The notes beneath the pieces were generated by a model. The model was not told where the DNA came from. It searched no databases and saw nothing but the letters and a program-made list of their open reading frames with translations. DNA of 29,395 bases from Guillardia theta CCMP2712 (lineage: Eukaryota > Cryptophyceae > Pyrenomonadales > Geminigeraceae). The stretch is from positions 460,645 through 490,039 of the forward strand of contig NW_005434633.1 of the NCBI RefSeq assembly GCF_000315625.1, in the 5' to 3' direction. Positions 12,913 to 21,658 of the stretch are shown in pieces (the first letter of the stretch is position 1; each line of letters starts with the position of its first letter). Both the position numbers and the translations under genes were made by a program.

Positions 12913-13169
12913 GGGCCAACGAGGAGCGCAAGGTACTGGAGGTGGTGTAGGACTGGCAGGGCAGGGAGCTGTACAGGAGCAGATCCGATGGGAGAGGGTT
13001 GAGGGCTTTGTGCGTCTGAGAGCTTCGATGCAGGAGCGTGCGCATGATAGCGGCACGGCATTCCGTGACCTCTTTCGGAAAGTTACAACTGTTGGATCTT
13101 GAATGGCGAGTTTCAACGCAACGGTTCAATTTGAATGACTGAACCTGGCACGTGTCCTCGTGACAGCCA

Positions 13170-13474
13170 ATGCTTGCTCTTATTTACTACAAGGAACAGT
13201 CCGAAGAAGTTGTATCCGAGACTTCTTCCCTATCTCGTGATCGGAGCGAAAAGCCTAAGAAGCAGCGGCGGGACGTGAGGTTACGCGCAGAAGCATGCTC
13301 GCTCAGGAATGCGCAGGACAGGTGACCGAGAAGCTCTCTCCTCGTCGCCAGAGGCAGCGTCAGCCGCGGCCGCTGGACAGGAAGCGGATGCTTGCGTGCC
13401 TTGAGGCGTCCATCAAGATCATCCTCGAGAAACCGGCGGTGAAGGGAGCTCTTGGCGATCGGTTGCAGTTGTGA
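13170..13474 (+). CDS. Small two-exon gene, 81 residues, unknown
   Basis: Exons are 13170-13321 and 13381-13474, with a 59-nt intron (donor GTGACC, acceptor CTGGACAG). Splicing joins LRNAQD to RKRMLACLEASIKI in phase and removes an in-frame stop. The protein is basic in the middle (RSEKPKKQRRD) with a probable amphipathic helix near the end (MLACLEASIKIILEKPAVKG). It lies about 260 bp from the divergent type B gene. I do not recognise it; support is codon-like composition and matching splice phase only. Confidence 0.45.
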
Positions 13475-14445
13475 CGAGCAGTGCGATCAGTAGCAGGGGA
13501 GGATAAACCCAAGTTTAACGTCCACCAGACAGGATGGACTGTAATGCTCTCAGAAGAGACTCGTCGTGAGGTCAGAAGAGACGTTGTAACATAGGCGTAT
13601 GTGCTATTATACTCAAGGAATAAAGACAGCAGTTGATCACAATACCCGCACACTACGGCATCACCCGCAGGGCCTGCTAGGCTGACGATCTCGGTTGGAA
13701 AGCTGACGGCTCTTCCATGACACTCGGGGAGGAGAAAACCGGTTCATCACAGCGCACGAGTCGGAGCTGATGACCAGGGAGTGCAAGCAAGAGATAAAGA
13801 GGATCACAGGGGTTTCATCTCGACCACAAAGAGCTCATGGCTACACCCTCCTTTCTCCCCCCTTGCTCTCGTCCTCGCCCATGCGTCAGTCTCACCATGC
13901 GCAAGTCGCTCCTATGCTGCGCTCACGACACGAACGCAAAGGCGGAGGGCGGTGCAGGGGCATCCGAGCTCTCCATCTCCTCCTCCTCCTCCTCATCTCC
14001 CACGGGCTGACCTATGGGAACGTCCTGGCGGGTGGAGCATCAGTTTGCAGGTAACTGACGAGCTAGTCAAACCTCCCCCTGGTCTTCCACACTGCATTGA
14101 GCGACGCTGCTGCCTGCATCTCCAGTAGCTTGTGACAGCTTGTCAGCTCCAGCCATGACACCACAGGACAGCTCACTGGAAGCGACAGCTGCTGCTGCTT
14201 CCTCGACAGCCGACAGATCGTCCTTGAGAGCCCTCCCTATACAGGGATACGGCAGTCAGTCAGCTGGACAGTGACAAACGGGTCTATCACACCGCTCTGC
14301 TCATTGTTGATCGAACTCTCCCCCTGCCGAAGAGCTTACAAGTCCCGCAATCAGACAAGCAACACAGGGATTTACCTGCCCCGTCACAGCCTCTCCCACC
14401 ATTGTCGCGTCCTGGAGCCAACGTCAACTTGAGGGAGGAGCGAAA
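13475..14445 (+). other. Unresolved exon-like pieces, no firm gene model
   Basis: Several plus-strand stretches read like protein. One gives ENRFITAHESELM and TRECKQEIKRI near 13740-13810. Another, 13837-14010, is a 57-codon frame from ATG to stop containing MRKSLLCCAHDTNAK and a Ser run. A third at about 14155-14275 gives MTPQDSSLEATAAAASS. A good donor, CAG-GTAACT, lies near 14051. The pieces are in different frames and I could not join them confidently. Confidence 0.3.
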
Positions 14446-14539
14446 ATGGCCGATCTCTTACCGGAGGGACGCGCGATCGGATCCCCTCAAGCTCGTCGGA
14501 AAGCTCGTCGATGCTCTGCTGTAGCTCTGCATGGCCCCA

Positions 14540-17160
14540 TCAGTCGGTCGTTGCGCTCCTCTCCCCCTCCTCTGAAGCACCTGCAGCCTCGTCGTAACGC
14601 TCTTCGACCACGAGGTCCTGCAGGGTGTTCTCAAGCTGCTGAATCTCCTCCTCAATCTCCATCTTTCTCTGCAGCATTGCGTTGAAGTCTTCCCCGCTCT
14701 CACGGGTTTCCCCTCCCGTCTCTACTTGCTCGCCCTCCTCCTCCTCCTCCTCCTCCTCCTCCTCCTCCTCCTCCTCCTTGTCCTGACTCTCTTCCACAGG
14801 GACTTCACAGTCTCGATCTACAGGGACCACATTGACCTCTGGAGGGGTTGTCTCCTCCATCTCCACGGGTTTCTCCTCTTCACGGTTCTCGACCATCCCC
14901 TCATCTTGCGGTTCAGCCTCCTCCCTAGAGCTCCTGTCCTTGCTCGACGCAGCTGCTTCCACCTCTCGCTCTTGCTCTTCCACGAAGCCAGCGGGTAGGC
15001 GAGCCCGCAGCTCGTTCATCTCCATATCGCACATGCTCAGCTGCTCACCCCACTCTCTCGCGCTCTCCAGGTCGCCCCTGGCGTACGCCTGATCCCCCGA
15101 TCGCTTCAGGCTCGTCGACCAGAACTTCAGATGCCTGAAGCGGAGGATCGACGCCTTTCTCTCCTCCTCCTCCAGCCCAGCCTTCCACTTGGCAATCTCC
15201 TGCTCGTGGTCCACGAGCTCCTTCTGCAGTCTCTGAAGCTTCTCGTTGATGGAGTTCTGCGAGCTCGAGGTCTCTTCCCGCTGGGAGACGAGCAGCTTCA
15301 GATCGTTCGCCAGCCTTCCTGCCTCCTTGAAGTTCTTCGCTGTCACGGCAAGTTTCTTGTGCTCCTCAAGCTCCGGCACGCGAGCATCGATCCCTGCTAG
15401 CTCAGAGCGGCACATTGAAGCCTGCTGCTGTAGCGCAAGGACCTGTCCCGCGATCTCCGTCTTCCTGTTCTCTTTCTGGAGGAGGAGGTTGCGGATCTCC
15501 AAGATCCTCCCGTTTGACTCCTCCGCGTCTGCGATAAGGGAGCGACGATGAGCAGAGTCCTTATCCATCTGCTGCTGCTCGACCTGCATCTCCTTGCAGC
15601 GTTTCTTGGCGCTCTCGAGCGTCTTCGAAACTTTCTCCATGGTCTCTTCCACGGCCTCGTGCTTCTTGAGGATCTCCTGCCTATGAACGTGCAGCTCATC
15701 CTGCTTCCTGTTGATTTCGCTCAGGCGGCTCGAGCACTCCTCCTCCTCATGCTGTATGTTAGTCTCCTTCTCCTGCAGCCTCGTGATCTTCGCGGTGAAG
15801 CCATTCCGGACATCCTGTACTTTGTCTTGCGCGGCAGCGAGTCTCCGGGAAAGATTCGCCTCCTCCTCCCGCTTCACGCGCAACCTCTCAAGGATCTGCT
15901 CGATCTCCTCGTTCACCTCCGCCCTTTTCGTCTCCAGCTCTTGGATCTCCGCTCTCTCCTCCTTCGTCTTGCTCTTGATTGTGTCCTCGATAGAAGTCTT
16001 CTCCTGCACGATCTTCTCTCGATCAAACTTGAGGTGCTCGAGCTGGTTGGTCACGGACTCCATGGCCTCTGCAAGAGCCTCCTCCTCCGAGGTCGCCCTC
16101 GCAAGCGTGTCGCCCGCCCGAGTGCTGAAAGCTTTCCTCTGCTCCGAGAGCTTCTCCTCCAGCTGCACTGAGTACTCACTCCACTCTTCGAGCAGGAGAG
16201 AGTCCAGCTGGTTCTTCTTGTCAGCCAGGGCCTCCAGATCCCTCGAGAGCTTGTTTGCGGCTGCTTCTAGCGCGTCCTTCTCGGAGGTCAGGGCAGAGAG
16301 TTTGCTCACAAGAGTCTCTGCAGCCTCGTAGTCTTCCCTCTCCTGCGCGATCGCCTGGGCAGCCTGAGAAGAAGCAATCTGTCGCTTCGTCTCGTGCAGC
16401 CTTGCGATCGCCTCCTCCCGCATCTTCCTCACTCTCCCTTGCTCAAGGGTCAGCACGTTCGCCTCCCTCTTCAGCACAGCCTCCTGCTGGGATAGCCTCT
16501 TCTGAAGCTTCTCGATAGAGGACAGGAGGCTCTGGGCGATGCCGTCCTCGCTCGCTGCCACCCCGCTGCTCTCCCCTTCCAGTCCTACTTTCTTTTGATC
16601 ATCTTCATCCCGCTGATCATAGATGGACCTCCCTGAACGCAGAGAGCTGTCCTCGTCTCCACGTGTTACATCTCCGCCATGTACAACGGGCCCACTGCCA
16701 ACTTCAGTTTCGTAGGACGGCGGGGGGACCTCCTCCCGCTCCAGTCCTACATCGCTCTTAACGGCTTCAGGAGCAGGTCTTGCGTACTCCCCGTCATCCT
16801 TCTTCACATGAGGCTTGCTCGCACTCTGAGTCGAATAAATGCTCCCGACAGGCACATCCTCCTTGATGGGAGCAGCTGCGGGCTGGGAGTAGATGCTTGA
16901 CGACGCTGAATTCTCGCTCCTCCCATCTCTCCGAGGATCCCTCGACTCCACCACCTGCGGGTCGTCGTTGTGCTGATGAGCAGGCGACTGACTGGTGAGC
17001 CTTGGCGGCTGAGGAGGAGGAGGCTGAGAAGAGCTGCGTCAGGACGCGAACCTCGTCCTCCAGCACTCACCTGAGGCGAAGAGCTTGCCGAGTCATCGAG
17101 CCCGGACGCGTATCCTGGCCTCCTTGCGGCAATCTTCTTCTTCTTGATCCCCTGGCCTTG

Positions 17161-17202
<42 letters not shown>

Positions 17203-18372
17203 AGATGCACCTGCAGCTGATGTGGATTCTAATGCTGATGCTGATGCTGATGCTGATGCTGATGCTGATGCTGATGCTGATGCTGATGCTGACGTTGATG
17301 CTGCTTCCTGATACCACAAAGACAGTCAAACACAACATCCTACAGTAGGGCACATATCACATTGCTGCCCCTGGGCTCGATGGTTTGCTTTCCTGAGAGA
17401 TTTGGACTATACGACCGAACGTCTTCGTTCTGAGGTGATGGAGACTTCTGGGGGAATTTCTTGTCAGCTTGTGGCAGCTGATTGTAGATAGAAGGGGTTG
17501 GCTGGGCCTCGACCTCGGCCTTGTCTGCCTGCAAGAAGGAGAAGGCGGAGACGGCGTCGATGGGAGAGCCGGTGCCGTAGGCAGGAGGAGGAGAGGAAGG
17601 GACGTTGGAGTCTTGGATGAAGGAGAAGTTGGAGACTATACTGTCATCATGACCATCCTCTCGCGCCTCAGCTTGCTGGATGAAGGAGAACGCAGATCCT
17701 CCTCCTCCTCCGCTGCCATGCACGTCCATGCTCGGAGTAGAGACAGTGGCTGCTGGAGTGCCGTTGAAGACTGAGCCTGGATCCTTGTTCACCGCCATTC
17801 CTGCGAAGAGGCTGCTCGTGGGAGGCGTCTGCGGGATCGCTGCATTATGGTTGGTTCCCGAGCCTGAGAGCCAGAGGGCCTCTGCTGTTTGACGATCGAA
17901 TGTGCTTTGAGCTCCGTCGTCGACAGCAGTAGGAGGTGTGTAGCCCTTGGGAGATGCTTCCTGGTTCTTTACAAACAGCTTCTTCATGATACCCTGCATG
18001 CCTGGCACATGCAGCAAACTCAAACCTGAGCAAACTCGTCAGCCATAGCGGTCGCGGGGATAAGGCTGGAAATGTAAGGGAAAACCTTGGATTTCAAGGG
18101 ATTCTAGAACGATCTACAGTTTGCATGCCTCTGTCTTGTCTAATCCTGACCTCCTCCTGCTCCGATCTCGGTATTCCAACAAGGCTATCCAGCAGAACAT
18201 GAATTATAGCAGAGGACTTCTGAGAACAGAGAGCTGTCCTTGATATGAAGAGCCAACCTGCACTGTACATCTCATCACCTTTCCTCCTCGTATTTTCCCT
18301 TCTACGTGCTGCTCCCCTCCTCTCCTCCTCCGCCGCCGCCATGTTCCTCCTCCCTAGTGCCTGCTTCGCCAT
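14540..18372 (-). CDS. Large coiled-coil protein with repeated FSF and SIY short motifs, 1,166 residues
   Basis: Exons are 18372-18258, 18025-17361, 17307-17071 and 17023-14540; introns are 232, 53 and 47 nt, all GT-AG and in phase. The N-terminal third looks disordered. It carries three FSF motifs (SAFSFIQQ, SNFSFIQD, SAFSFLQA), four SIY motifs (PSIYNQ, SSIYSQ, GSIYST, RSIYDQ) and two PP-x-Y-like sites (PPPAYG, PPPSYE). Ser-Ala and poly-Ala runs are coded by simple repeats. The rest is a long coiled coil with segments like NFKEAGRLANDLKLL and DYEAAETLVSKLSAL, reminiscent of UVR motifs, and a run of Glu near the C-terminus. A cytoskeletal or trafficking scaffold is plausible but unproven. The start ATG has the context GCGAAGATGGCG. 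The first intron is the least certain join. Confidence 0.75.
14727..14778. repeat. CTC triplet run coding poly-Glu
   Basis: A CTC triplet run inside the last exon of the coiled-coil gene, read as a Glu run on the minus strand. Confidence 0.85.
17160..17297. repeat. CTG run and GATGCT hexamer array inside an exon
   Basis: Positions 17160-17202 are CTG triplets and 17228-17297 are TGATGC hexamers. On the minus strand they encode a poly-Ala run and a Ser-Ala repeat in the third exon of the coiled-coil gene. Both preserve the frame. Confidence 0.85.
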
Positions 18373-18510
18373 CTTCGCTGGTTGACTGAAATGAATTTCT
18401 ACACCCCAAAGAAACTTTCAAAGTTTGAGGTGCACTGGATTTTGGCTCCGAAGTTTTTATACTCTCAAACTTTCAAACTCTCAAACTTCCTGCAGCCCGT
18501 GCCGCCGAAG
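18373..18510. promoter_or_regulatory. Compact divergent promoter with CAAACT repeats
   Basis: Only 138 bp separate the ATGs of the coiled-coil gene and the RRM gene. The interval has an inverted repeat AAACTTT-C-AAAGTTT (18412-18426) and three CAAACT copies spaced 8 bp apart (18466, 18474, 18482). A shared bidirectional promoter is inferred from the layout; the motifs have no known factor that I can name. Confidence 0.5.
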
Positions 18511-19352
18511 ATGTGAGCAGAGCAATGTTGTTACCGCCTTGTCGCAGCTATGCTCCTTTCACGGAACCTTCTTGCTCTCTCCTCCTCTCTCCTCTACGAT
18601 CATCCGTCTTGTTATGATCCCCTCTGCTACTCTCCTCCATCCTCTGATGTTGTATGCCCCTACCCCATCTCGCTTCCCATGGCCTGTCTGTTTGCGTTTT
18701 GCGACCTTCTCTCGTGGACGTAATGTTCTATGAGCATGATGCCTTATGATTTTCTCCTGCTCTTCTCCTCTGTGTAAATTTCATCGTCTCTCCTCTGTGC
18801 CCTTTGACTTTGCTGTATTCCTCCCTCTGCTAGCCGTTGGCTGTGCAACTAAAAGCCAAAAGCCCAGTCGTTGTCGCTGATCCGGTAGTTCAGGGCTCCA
18901 AAACAAGACAAGAGGACCCTTTACGTCGGAGGACTGGATGAGGAAGTGAACGTAGATACGCTTCGAGCAGCGTTCATCCCCTTTGGCGAGGTGCTCCTTC
19001 CATTTTCTGCGCTACAGCACAACTGACAGAGAGCATGCAGCTTGTAGATGTCAACATCCCTCTTGACAATGAAACAGGGAAGCACAGGGGATTTGGCTTC
19101 GTAGAGTATGAATTCCCGGATGATGCAGCAGAAGCTATCTTCAACATGAACAATGGGGAGTTGAACGGGCGCGTCCTCTCAGTCAACCTCGCCAAGCCCA
19201 TCAGTGCGGCGGAGCGCACAGGCAAGGCCGTGTGGCATGCGGAGGCGGACTCGTACTTCGAGAAGGAAGGATGGACGGAGGACTCGACCCAGCTCATCAA
19301 GGACGACGGGAAGGAGGACGAAGGGATGATGCCACAGACCGAGTCAAAGTGA
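18511..19352 (+). CDS. RRM protein resembling the cyclophilin E RRM, start codon split by an intron
   Basis: Coding exons are 18511-18512, 18894-18990 and 19041-19352, giving 136 residues. The donor after AT (GTGAGC at 18513) joins to G at 18894, so the ATG itself is split. The result MAPKQDKRTLYVGGLDEEV carries RNP2 (LYVGGL) near the start, and KHRGFGFVEYEF carries RNP1. NIPLDNETGKHRGF and RVLSVNLAKP match the RRM of spliceosomal cyclophilin E (PPIE) closely. The PPIase domain that follows in PPIE is absent: the frame stops after DEGMMPQTESK. It probably binds RNA in the nucleus. Whether it is a stand-alone RRM or a truncated PPIE cannot be decided here. Confidence 0.82.
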
Positions 19353-19751
19353 GGGGGTACGAGGCAACGAGTGTTGGAAAGCTGTGGAGCTGGAGTGAGT
19401 GGAGGAAAGGAAGGAGGAAGAGCACAATCGAAACTGCGCTCACCCAGAAATTGGCTCTGTCCTCATTGGCATGGGACCCTCTTGGTACTTGCGATGTGAA
19501 CCCCTTGGTGAACCTGGCAGAGGCATGATCCTCGGGGATAGGAGAGTACAGCAGCAACAAACGAGGATACAGTTGCAACGCATCGGATCGTCGGAGGTTG
19601 CTCTTCAAGGATTGTAAGTCTCATGTTTTCTGTAATTTTTTGCGTTACGCTTTAAAATCTCATCACGACTGTAATGCTCCCTCCTTTCGCCCCATCACCC
19701 GTCAACATGGTTCCCAGCATGCTCATGTTTCTGCTTCCGAAGCAGGCATCA
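19353..19751. other. Convergent 3' spacer
   Basis: The stretch between the plus-strand RRM gene and the minus-strand gene ending at 19752. No supported gene is visible; it should hold both 3' UTRs. Confidence 0.6.
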
Positions 19752-20532
19752 TCATCTGTATGCTCCAATCTTTGCCAGCTCTCTGTCAAGAGCACCGGGC
19801 TGCAGATACCACGGAGCACCCGGCGGTAGCTGCTTCGCCCACGACTCATCATGGAACTGAACATACTCGTCGGTATCGGCAGGAGCGTACACAAGAGCCC
19901 CCTTGTCGAGCTTTACTTGATACGGAGCATCAGGTTTGTCTGCTGCCCAGCTCGGTTCCCGGTATCCAATGCACGTGATAGTTCCTATCTCGAATTGGTT
20001 GCCCCTGCATGGTGACGTCAGAATTACTGAGGTCCCGAGGAAGGACGTACCATTTCGTGCAAGCGCACTTCACACGGTCGCCGACTTTGAACCGCAGGGC
20101 GTTCTTGTCAAGAGGACGAGGATTTGAGTTCGGACTTGATGGAGATCCCGTGTGATTCGGTTCCGATAGTTTCTTCTTTCCTCTTCCTTTTTCCTCTTCC
20201 ATCCCATCTTCCATATAGTTTCTACTGTGCCTCGCCCTCTGCCGCTCCTTCTCTGTATCAGCCTCCTCTTGTACAAGATCTGGAACCCCTCTCTCTACAT
20301 GAAGCCTTCCTGTCTTCACCTTAGCCCACTCCTCCTCTGTCAGTTTAGTGCCATTAGTCGCTCGTGCATTCGTCTGAACCTCGTCCTTATCGTCTCTCCC
20401 CTTCCCACACTGGCAGGACAAGAAGCTGTTCTTCTTCTTCGCATCCTTGCCTGAAGCTTCGCTCCTCCTTCCTCCTCCTCGTTCTCTTCCTACTGCATGA
20501 TCCTCGCGGTCGCCGCTCGCTGCCTGGCCCAT
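19752..20532 (-). CDS. Possibly N-myristoylated protein with a KVGDRVKC...APYQVKLDKG domain
   Basis: Exons are 20532-20051 and 20004-19752 with a 46-nt intron (donor GTACGT, acceptor CATGCAG), giving 244 residues. The N-terminus MGQAASG fits an N-myristoylation signal. It is followed by a basic, Ser/Glu-rich, probably disordered region with FLSCQC. From about residue 147 the spliced frame reads FKVGDRVKCAC, TITCIGYREPSW and DAPYQVKLDKGALVYAPAD. This matches a compact beta-rich module I associate with many algal proteins, often next to ankyrin or MYND domains. The splice both avoids a stop and restores this module, so I trust it. Its role is unknown; membrane attachment is inferred. Confidence 0.75.
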
Positions 20533-20591
20533 GGCTCAGTGTCGACAGACGGTCGAGCTGTCGATGGGGATGTAGGGGGTACGGGTGTTGA

Positions 20592-21190
20592 GTGGAGGGG
20601 TGTATAAAGCACTCGCTTCTCGACATACGGGGTACTAGAACTCATAGAAAGTGGATAAATTGGGGTACTCCTGTTTCAATCTCACCATGGGGTAGTCAGC
20701 GGGATGGACCACGAGGGTGGGGTGCTGCGTATGAGAAGGCAGCAAATGACATTGATACTTTTCACATTGCTGCCTTCTTCGATCAGGTAGTCAGGGATAC
20801 CTAGGGGGTGGTAAGTCTGTTGTGGTGAATAGGGGGGTAGGGGTGACCATTGGTCTATTTTGGGGAACTTGTCAACAATGTTTGCAGGTATGTTCGCTCA
20901 TAAGAGAGGATAGAGTGACTCAGGAGAGAGGAGAGAGGAGAGAGGAGAGAGGAGGGAAGATACTAGAAGATAGAGGAGAGGAGAGAGGCGAGGCGAGGGA
21001 AGAGAAGAGCAGCGGAAGAACGAGTCATGAGAAGGCTCAGATCGGTTTGACCGACTTAGATGGAATGCCATAGCAGGAGCATGAGGATCAAGAGCTTGTG
21101 ACGGTGATTAGTACGCCGGACAACAGTGGCTCTTGCCGTCATCTTCAACCTAATCGATCTGTTGAGGAGTTCCTCCTGGTGGAGAACTAG
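20592..21190 (+). CDS. Candidate two-exon gene, 103 residues, unknown
   Basis: Proposed exons are 20592-20786 (donor CAG-GTAGTC) and 21074-21190 (acceptor GCCATAG). The phase-0 join reads DTFHIAAFFDQ then QEHEDQELVTVIS, ending RSVEEFLLVEN. The second half looks protein-like; the first half up to GWGAAYEK is less convincing and the real start may differ. The 287-nt intron holds a GAGAGAG array. No family recognised. Confidence 0.35.
20915..21005. repeat. GAGAGAG purine array
   Basis: Short GAGAGAG and GAGGAGA units, inside the proposed intron of the gene at 20592-21190. Confidence 0.75.
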
Positions 21191-21288
21191 ACCATTGGTG
21201 ACAGGAGAAGATGACGTCAGTAGCTAACGTTGTAGAGGGAAGGCTGGATGGTTGGAGAGCAAGCTAGCATGAGAGTTCCAGGATAGGA

Positions 21289-21547
21289 ATGACAGTTTCA
21301 CTCGCAGAGCTCAAGAAGGTGTTTCGCATGTCGTGGGAGCAGCTTGCTTCTGCCGATGGAAAGAGCTCCGACGACAAGGCCAAGAAGGAGGACAACTCGT
21401 GGGAAACAGACGGATGCTTCGTTGGACCCGGTGAGGAGGATGCGGATAGCAGAGGAGACTCTGTATCGTTTCATTGCTTACTCCCTGCTCACAGAGGGCA
21501 AGGAATGCACTACTGCCCCGAGCGGCCACTACCACGTAACCAACTAG
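21289..21547 (+). CDS. Candidate small two-exon gene, 64 residues, unknown
   Basis: Exons are 21289-21430 and 21495-21547. The donor is CCCG-GTGAGG, a strong match, and the acceptor is CTCACAG. The spliced protein starts MTVSLAELKKVFRMSWEQL, has a charged middle (SSDDKAKKEDNSWETDG), and ends APSGHYHVTN. Without splicing, the frame reads on to 21750 through low-complexity Ser codons, which is less likely. No domain recognised. It converges tail-to-tail on the eIF5-like gene, 111 bp away. Confidence 0.4.
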
Positions 21548-21658
21548 ATTGTTTGATAAAGAAAGTAGAGAACCCTCATAGATCTGATCCAAATCCTGAA
21601 GCAATGGCCCGCGGTAAGCGTCATCAGGAGATCAAGGTGTTGAATACGGGACTGTGCT

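Larger units (their letters stand above)
10153..12955. repeat. Tandem segmental duplication, unit 2
   Basis: This is the second copy of the unit described at 7266-10152. It begins at the same AGGAGTCGGCAAACGAAGG sequence, about 45 bp upstream of the type B start of unit 1. It ends after GGTGGTGTAGGACT, where the sequence turns to GGCAGGGCAGGG. It has a private insertion of about 70 bp near 10360-10430 and lacks about 140 bp of unit 1. Confidence 0.9.

Noticed and set aside
21344-21547. Alternative frame reading VRRMRIAEETLYRFIAYSLL on the plus strand
   Set aside because: It looks protein-like, but a strong donor and acceptor make this stretch a 64-nt intron that joins the flanking frames in phase.
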